A stretch of DNA of 37,739 bases from Candidatus Hydrogenedentota bacterium (GTDB lineage Bacteria > Hydrogenedentota > Hydrogenedentia > Hydrogenedentales > JAEUWI01): contig JACPGE010000090.1 of the NCBI GenBank assembly GCA_016182605.1, forward strand, positions 1-37,739, in the 5' to 3' direction. Position numbers and translations under genes: made by a program. The notes under the pieces were generated by a model, which was given only the letters and a program-made list of their open reading frames with translations, was not told the DNA's origin and made no database searches. This document shows positions 33,060 to 37,739 of this stretch, in pieces (position 1 is the stretch's first letter; each line of letters begins with the position of its first letter).

Positions 33060-34148
33060 ATGTCGGAGCGTTTTCACAATTTCAGTGCGGGTCCCGCCGT
33101 ATTGCCCGTGCCAGTCCTGGAAGAAGTGCGCGAGGAACTGCTGTGCTATCCCGGCGCCGGGGCCTCCGTCATGGAAATCAGCCACCGTTCCGAGGCCTTT
33201 GACGCCATCCACGCGATGGCGAAGGACAACATCAAGGCGCTGCTGAATCTGCCCGACGACTACCAGATTCTCTTCCTGCAGGGCGGCGCTTCGCTCCAGT
33301 TTTCGATGCTGGCCATGAACTTCCTGAACGGCGGCGCGGCGGATTATGTGGAGTGCGGCACCTGGGCGCAGAAGGCCATCGGCGAAGCAAAGAAGCACGG
33401 CACGCCGCGCATTGTGTGGAGCGGCAAGGCGGAAAACTTCAAGCGCATGCCGCGCCCGGATGAAGTGAGCGTGGGCGCCGATGCCGCCTACCTGCATCTT
33501 ACCTCCAACGAAACCATTCAGGGCGTGGAAATGTTCGACCTGCCCGACGCGGGCAAGACGCCCGTCTTCTGTGATGCGTCGTCGAACTTCCTGTCGCGCC
33601 CCACCGGCATCACGAAGTACGCCCTCATGTACGCCGGCGCGCAGAAGAACATCGGGCCTTCCGGCGTGGCAGTGGCGCTGCTGCGCAAGGACCTGCTGGA
33701 ACGCGTGCCCGCGAATCTGCCCTCGCTTCTGGACTACAAACTGATGGCCGAGAACGACTCGCTCTACAACACGCCGCCCTGCTTCGGCATTTACATGATC
33801 GGCAAGGTGACCGGCTGGATCCGCAATACGATCGGCGGGCTGGACGCGATGGAAGCGCTGAACCGCAAGAAGGCCAACCTGCTCTACAGCGTGATCGATG
33901 CCAGCGGCGGTTTCTACAAGGGCCATGCGGAAGTGCAGAACCGCTCGCTGATGAACGTGACCTTTATCCTGGACGGCGGCGATCTCGAAAAGCGCTTCAT
34001 CAAGGAAGCGACGGCCGCGGGGCTGGACGGCCTCAAGGGCCACCGCTCGGTGGGCGGCTGCCGCGCCTCGATCTACAACGCACTGCCGCTCGAAGGCGTT
34101 CAGGCGCTGCACGATTTCATGGTGGAGTTCCAGAAGAAGAACGGCTAG
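33060..34148 (+). CDS. serC: Phosphoserine aminotransferase
   Basis: A 362-residue PLP enzyme converting 3-phosphohydroxypyruvate and glutamate to phosphoserine and 2-oxoglutarate (serine synthesis, and pyridoxine in some bacteria). ATG 33060 follows GGAAGGAG; an upstream frame exists but runs through the repeat. The N-terminus FHNFSAGPAVLPVPVLEE and SVMEISHRS are hallmarks, FLQGGASLQFSMLAMNFL holds the phosphate-binding loop, and AGAQKNIGPSG carries the PLP lysine, Lys196. RASIYNALPLEGV at the end contains the substrate-binding Arg. The gene has its own ribosome site and a strong terminator. Confidence 0.96.
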   Translation: MSERFHNFSAGPAVLPVPVLEEVREELLCYPGAGASVMEISHRSEAFDAIHAMAKDNIKALLNLPDDYQILFLQGGASLQFSMLAMNFLNGGAADYVECGTWAQKAIGEAKKHGTPRIVWSGKAENFKRMPRPDEVSVGADAAYLHLTSNETIQGVEMFDLPDAGKTPVFCDASSNFLSRPTGITKYALMYAGAQKNIGPSGVAVALLRKDLLERVPANLPSLLDYKLMAENDSLYNTPPCFGIYMIGKVTGWIRNTIGGLDAMEALNRKKANLLYSVIDASGGFYKGHAEVQNRSLMNVTFILDGGDLEKRFIKEATAAGLDGLKGHRSVGGCRASIYNALPLEGVQALHDFMVEFQKKNG

Positions 34149-34189
34149 GAATATCCGCCGCCCACAAGGGCGTTACCCTTTGCAAAGCC

Positions 34190-34224
34190 GGTGCCTGAAA
34201 CCCCGTGTTTCAGGCACCTTTTTT
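34190..34224 (+). terminator. Strong intrinsic terminator after serC
   Basis: A perfect 12-bp stem GGTGCCTGAAAC (34190-34201) and GTTTCAGGCACC (34207-34218) with loop CCCGT, followed by six Ts (34219-34224). Confidence 0.92.
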
Positions 34225-34267
34225 ATCCGCTCACCTGTTCATTCCACGCAAGCACGGGATTTCGCTC

Positions 34268-35149
34268 ATGGCAAAAATATTGATCGCCGGGTGTGGTTAT
34301 GTGGGCCGCGAACTCGCCCGCCTGCTGCTCCTCCAAGGCCACGACGTCTGCGGCCTGCGCCGCCACGTCCCGGCCAGCGACGCGCTGCCCATCCGCTGGA
34401 TTGCGGGCGACCTCAGCACGCCCGAAGGCCTGGATGCCCTGTCCGAATCCTTCGATCAGGTCTTCTATATGGTCAGCGCCGATGGGCATAGCCCCGAGGC
34501 CTATAGGCGTGCTTACGTGGCGGGCCTGCGCAACCTGATAGCGCGGCTGGCGGCGCTGGGTGCGGCCCCAGCGCGATGCTTCTTCGTGTCGAGCACGGGC
34601 GTCTACGGACAGAACAACGGCGAATGGCTGGACGAGTCGAGCCCGGCGGAACCTCGGGGCTTCAGCGGACCGATCCTGCTGGAGGGCGAGGCGCTGCTGG
34701 CGGCGTCCCCGTTCCCGCATACCGCGGTCCGCTTCAGCGGCATCTATGGGCCGGGGCGCGAACGCATGATCGACAGTGTGCGGCAGGGGACGGCGGTGAT
34801 TCATGAGAACGACCAGAGCGTGTTGAACCACATTCACCGCGACGATTGCGCGGGCTTTCTCGCGCATCTCTCGGGCATGGCTGCGCCCGCGGATCTGTAC
34901 CTGGGCACGGACAGTGAACCGGTACTGAAAGCGGACATGCTACAGTGGCTGGCGGCGAAATTGGGACGGCCCGCGCTGCCCGTGGCGCCTGCGCCGCCCC
35001 AAGACGCGGTGGAGCGCAGCCCACGCGGTGGCCACCGTTACTATTCGAATGCACGCATGCGGAGCACCGGATACGAACTGATCTATCCGGGCTACCGCGA
35101 AGGATACGGTGCATTAATCGACGCGCACGAAAGGACGAGGCAATTGTGA
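34268..35149 (+). CDS. NAD-dependent epimerase/SDR family protein (YeeZ-like)
   Basis: A 293-residue extended-SDR protein. ATG 34268 starts MAKILIAGCGYVGRELARLL, a Rossmann fold with the GxGxxG nucleotide loop. RWIAGDLSTPEGLDAL follows the second strand, FFVSSTGVYGQNNGEWLDES holds a Ser and Tyr in the positions of the SDR catalytic pair, and AVRFSGIYGPGRERMIDSVR and HRDDCAGFLAHL are typical of YeeZ-like enzymes. The cofactor is likely NAD(P); the substrate is unknown. The stop overlaps the MFS start as GTGA, so the two may act on the same compound. It sits after the serC terminator and must have its own promoter. Confidence 0.9.
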   Translation: MAKILIAGCGYVGRELARLLLLQGHDVCGLRRHVPASDALPIRWIAGDLSTPEGLDALSESFDQVFYMVSADGHSPEAYRRAYVAGLRNLIARLAALGAAPARCFFVSSTGVYGQNNGEWLDESSPAEPRGFSGPILLEGEALLAASPFPHTAVRFSGIYGPGRERMIDSVRQGTAVIHENDQSVLNHIHRDDCAGFLAHLSGMAAPADLYLGTDSEPVLKADMLQWLAAKLGRPALPVAPAPPQDAVERSPRGGHRYYSNARMRSTGYELIYPGYREGYGALIDAHERTRQL

Positions 35150-36483
35150 GACGCAGTTGGGCACACTTCCCCTTCAGCCCGGGCCGCTTCCCGTTTTTCT
35201 ACGGGTGGATCGTGCTTGCTGCGAGCGTGGTGGGGATTGTGGCCAGCACCCCGGGCCAGACGAACGGCGTGGGCGTCTTCACGGACTACCTGGTGGAAGC
35301 GCTGGGCGTGAGCCCGCTCGAACTCGCGCTGGCCTACATGTTCGGCACGGTCATCAGCGCCTTTTGTCTGCCCTATGCGGGACGCATGATCGACCTGTGG
35401 GGCGTGCGCATCATGGTGGTCTTCTCCACCGCCGGGCTCGGCTTCAGCATGCTCTGCATCGCCGCGATGGAGCCCATGACCCGCGCCGCCGAAGCCGTGC
35501 TCGATACGATTCCCTATGCCCACCTCTATGCGGCGACCCTGGTGAGCACGTTCAGTTTCTTTCTCATCCGCTTCTTTGGCCAGGGCTGTCTCACGATGGT
35601 TTCCCGCGTGATGGTGGGCAAGTGGTTCAACTACCGGCGGGGCCTGGCCTCCGGCGTCAGCGGCATCTTCATGACCCTCGGCTTCATGGCGGGCCCGTGG
35701 CTGCTCAATATCATCGTGCAGCACTACGGCTGGCAGCAGACGTGCATCCTGCTCGCGGTCACCATCGGCCTCGTTGTGGGGCTGGTGTGCTGGCTGTTCT
35801 ACCGCGACAATCCGGAGGAGTGCGGCCAGGTGATGGACGGCATCACCGATCCTGAATGGCTCGCCGCACAACGCAAGCGCGCGCCCGAAGACCTGCGCGA
35901 TTTCACGCGGCGCGAGGCCCTGCGTACGCGGGCCTTCTGGGCCTTCACCCTCGCGCTCGCCTCGCAGGGGCTCGTGCTCACGGCCTTCTATTTCCACCTC
36001 ACCGCGCTGGCCGTGGAGCAAGGGCTGACCCGCGATCAGATCTATGTGGTCATGCTCTACCTGCCCTGCGTGAGCATTCCGGTGAACGTCTTCGCGGGGT
36101 ACATCAGCGACAAGATCGATCTGAAGTGGCTGCTCTATGTGATGATGCCCACCCAGGCCATCGGCTCCTACGCCGTGACGGAAATGGGCAACTTTGCGGG
36201 CGAGATGCTCATGATCTTCGGCTACGGCGTGTCGGGCGGCCTCTTCGGCACGATCATGACCGTGTCCATGCCGCGCTTCTTCGGCCGGCTGCACCTGGGC
36301 GCGATCAGCGGCCTCAACATGTCCGTGATGGTCCTGTCGAGCGCGGTCGGGCCGGTCTCCTTCAGCAGCATCCACTACTTCACCGGCTCCTACCGCGAGG
36401 CCTGCTTTGCGAGTATGGTGCTGCCCCTGCTCGTGTGGGCGCTGGGCTTCCGCGTGCGCAACCCGCAGGAACGCGTGGCGTAG
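35146..36483 (+). CDS. MFS transporter (OFA/monocarboxylate-like)
   Basis: A 445-residue permease with about twelve membrane segments. GTG 35146 overlaps the epimerase stop and has GAGG at 5 bases; the longer frame upstream is a shadow of the epimerase gene. Early motifs are FPFFYGWIVLAASVVGIVAS and GVFTDYLVEALGVSPLELAL, the style of OFA or MCT-type transporters of small organic acids. KWFNYRRGLASGVSGIFMTLG is the conserved loop of this group, and AGYISDKIDLKWLLYVMMPT gives the second-half MFS motif. There is a cytoplasmic loop of about 70 residues after helix six. The substrate is unknown; coupling to the epimerase suggests a sugar or hydroxy-acid. Confidence 0.9.
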   Translation: MRRSWAHFPFSPGRFPFFYGWIVLAASVVGIVASTPGQTNGVGVFTDYLVEALGVSPLELALAYMFGTVISAFCLPYAGRMIDLWGVRIMVVFSTAGLGFSMLCIAAMEPMTRAAEAVLDTIPYAHLYAATLVSTFSFFLIRFFGQGCLTMVSRVMVGKWFNYRRGLASGVSGIFMTLGFMAGPWLLNIIVQHYGWQQTCILLAVTIGLVVGLVCWLFYRDNPEECGQVMDGITDPEWLAAQRKRAPEDLRDFTRREALRTRAFWAFTLALASQGLVLTAFYFHLTALAVEQGLTRDQIYVVMLYLPCVSIPVNVFAGYISDKIDLKWLLYVMMPTQAIGSYAVTEMGNFAGEMLMIFGYGVSGGLFGTIMTVSMPRFFGRLHLGAISGLNMSVMVLSSAVGPVSFSSIHYFTGSYREACFASMVLPLLVWALGFRVRNPQERVA

Positions 36484-36657
36484 TGGTCGATGGTGAGCGA
36501 CCCTGACCATCGTTCTGGCACACCGAACTCGCAACACACTGACAACCTGTTTCTCGTTCTCACGGAAGACCGTGGTAACGACGAACTGACAAAAGTCTCG
36601 CAGCGACAACTTCGCGCACCACGGGGACTGTCCTCTTTCCGAGTTTCACGAGGAAAA

Positions 36658-36720
36658 GGGACTGTCCCCCGCACCGCCAGCACGCACAATCCCGCAATCG
36701 ACGGACTTTTGCCGGCCTCG
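36658..36720 (+). repeat. GGGACTGTCCCC-type dispersed repeat, copy 2
   Basis: 63 bases matching 122-184: the first 24 are identical and the rest drifts without a change in length. A shorter GGGGACTGTCC occurs just before it. Confidence 0.7.
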
Positions 36721-36749
36721 TCTCGACTGGGGGAGCGTTTCAACGCTTT

Positions 36750-36831
36750 CTCGTTCCCATGGTCCTCCGTGGGAATGCGTAGTTTACTCGGGAATTTTAT
36801 ATGCATTCCCACGGAGGACCGTGGGAACGAG
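36750..36831. repeat. 29-bp inverted repeat pair with inner hairpins
   Basis: Positions 36750-36778 and 36803-36831 are reverse complements at 28 of 29 bases (arms start CTCGTTCCCA and GCATTCCCAC). Each arm contains its own hairpin, TTCCCACGG-AGGA-CCGTGGGAA in the second arm. Elements of this general kind are dispersed in many bacterial genomes; a degraded copy is at 36554-36583. Confidence 0.85.
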
Positions 36832-36842
36832 GGAAATGTCCT

Positions 36843-37652
36843 TCATGACTCGTTGTGGATTTTCTTTATTGCATCCTTTGCTGCATTTCGCAACGACTCT
36901 TGATCATCCGCCGCGATTCTCTGCAACATCGGCAGTGCTTCGCCCGCAGCCGGGCCAATAGCCCCGAGTACTTCAATCGCACGCACTTTTAACATTGCCT
37001 CGGATGTTTGCTCAATGAATTGCATAATAGCCGGCAACGCAAGGTACGCTCGATCGCATACCGAATCCAGCAAGTCGAGCGCCACCCATTGAGCGGCACC
37101 AGCCGTATAGTTTGTTGCGTTCACAGGATAATTGTCTTCCTCGACCGGCCAATAGGCTTCGCCCGTTAAAATGGTTCCAATGCCAGAAACAGCCTCATCA
37201 TAATCTTGAAGACATTCAACGGCCAGATATCGGTATCTCGTTGTCTCTTCAGCCGGGGCAACACTCAGCCAAAGCGTTAATTGAATGATTTCGTATGCTC
37301 GATCCTCTACAAGTGCACGAAGCCGCAGCTCTGCCGTTTCAGCGCACCCGAGCAATCGAATGACTGATCGAATTCGATAGCGCTCACTCTCTAGAGAAGT
37401 CAATCGTTGATCCGGAGTTCTATAGACCATGGCCTCCAAAATGGCTGGAAAGATTGTCGAATCTCTTTTCAATGACGTACTGTACGCTTTCGCAGTGCAA
37501 AAGAACTCCGGGTACTCAATTACGCACAGATAATAGAGGCAAGGCACGTACTCTCCATCTTCCGATGTGCGCGTCAAGATCTCGCCGTATATTAAAGCCC
37601 TCGTGAGTACCGTATACGCGGCTGTGTGAATTAGTTCTGGTTCATGCTGCAA
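36843..37652 (-). CDS. HEAT-repeat-like protein of unknown function
   Basis: A 269-residue protein without signal peptide or membrane helix. The C-terminal third is helical and HEAT-like: AYLALPAIMQFIEQTSEAML, KVRAIEVLGAIGPAAGEALP and MLQRIAADDQESLRNAAKDA form repeated helix pairs. The N-terminal half is also helical (YTVLTRALIYGEILTR) with a long acidic middle. The base composition is clearly more AT-rich than the housekeeping genes of the window, suggesting acquired DNA. The only in-frame start is TTG 37652, which overlaps the end of the preceding gene and has AGGAAGG only one base before it, so the true start is uncertain. HEAT proteins of this size are often found with polymorphic toxin or immunity genes; no such partner can be shown here. 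Confidence 0.6.
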   Translation of the reverse strand: MQHEPELIHTAAYTVLTRALIYGEILTRTSEDGEYVPCLYYLCVIEYPEFFCTAKAYSTSLKRDSTIFPAILEAMVYRTPDQRLTSLESERYRIRSVIRLLGCAETAELRLRALVEDRAYEIIQLTLWLSVAPAEETTRYRYLAVECLQDYDEAVSGIGTILTGEAYWPVEEDNYPVNATNYTAGAAQWVALDLLDSVCDRAYLALPAIMQFIEQTSEAMLKVRAIEVLGAIGPAAGEALPMLQRIAADDQESLRNAAKDAIKKIHNES

Positions 37653-37739
37653 GCCTTCCTGCCTTGGCGTTGGATAGGTCGAGTTTTTGCCGGATGAATT
37701 TCACGAGGTCCGGGGCCGTGGCGTCATCGGCGAGAAAAT
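37642..37739 (-). CDS. 3' end of an unidentified gene (truncated by the window)
   Basis: On the minus strand one frame is open from the window edge to TGA at 37644-37642 and encodes 31 residues ending APDLVKFIRQKLDLSNAKAG then RLAA. It overlaps the start of the HEAT-like gene by 11 bases, as expected for an operon. Too little is present to name a family. Confidence 0.4.
   Translation of the reverse strand, partial: FLADDATAPDLVKFIRQKLDLSNAKAGRLAA

Larger units (their letters stand above)
36484..36842. other. Intergenic region with clustered repeats
   Basis: 359 bases of short dispersed repeats: a degenerate copy of the 29-bp element at 36554-36583, the GGGACTGTCCCC-type repeat (36658-36720) with a smaller copy before it (36624-36633), and the 29-bp inverted repeat pair (36750-36831). 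No gene is supported. Confidence 0.7.

Noticed and set aside
36750-36831. Possible short CRISPR array
   Set aside because: Only two arms, in inverted not direct orientation, with a non-spacer-like middle and no cas genes.

Overview
The window is GC-rich bacterial chromosome with densely packed genes. A Kdo transferase (waaA), an outer-membrane secretin and several lipoproteins show a Gram-negative envelope. Large type-II-like prepilins of the H-X9-DG kind, a PilM/PilN fusion, a PEGA plus SUMF1-like lipoprotein and glycine-rich inserts suggest a PVC-like or related candidate phylum such as Hydrogenedentota. That placement is an inference from gene style; the window has no rRNA or other phylogenetic marker strong enough to settle it.

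Layout. 1-472: repeat-bearing intergenic DNA. 473-4598: a PEGA/SUMF1 lipoprotein and a large membrane sensor histidine kinase. 4749-11824: a pilus or type II secretion-like operon (PilM-PilN fusion, PilO-like, PilP-like, TPR-secretin) behind a strong sigma70-type promoter and ended by a hairpin. 11834-16250: waaA, then two sugar-type ABC permeases and a solute-binding lipoprotein, with no ATPase gene. 16254-16925: queE on the minus strand. 17091-19730: two tandem paralogous prepilin genes, each with a sigma54-type -24/-12 promoter and a terminator. 19766-21552: an AAA ATPase plus DUF4276 (TOPRIM-like) pair on the minus strand, a defence-type module. 21862-26506: gpmI, a GH19-like endolysin or chitinase, and a secreted sialidase-like/GDPD pair. 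26568-26900: long palindromic repeats. 27036-31653: a double-domain signal peptidase I, a HemW-like radical SAM protein, a lone SecD-P1-like exported protein and a GT-B glycosyltransferase. 31714-36483: a membrane-anchored lipase-like hydrolase, another palindromic repeat, serC, an SDR epimerase and an MFS transporter. 36484-37739: repeat clusters, then an AT-richer HEAT-repeat-like gene and the 3' end of the gene before it.

How it fits together. The secretion/pilus operon, the two prepilins, the NtrB-like kinase and the signal peptidase could serve one envelope-export system. The secretin, alignment proteins and substrate pilins are here; the assembly ATPase, platform protein and prepilin peptidase are not. 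The points most worth pursuing are the matched sigma54 promoters and upstream sites of the prepilins, the glycine-rich inserts in three of the four proteins of the secretin operon, the dead second half of the signal peptidase, and a 202-bp palindromic repeat family.
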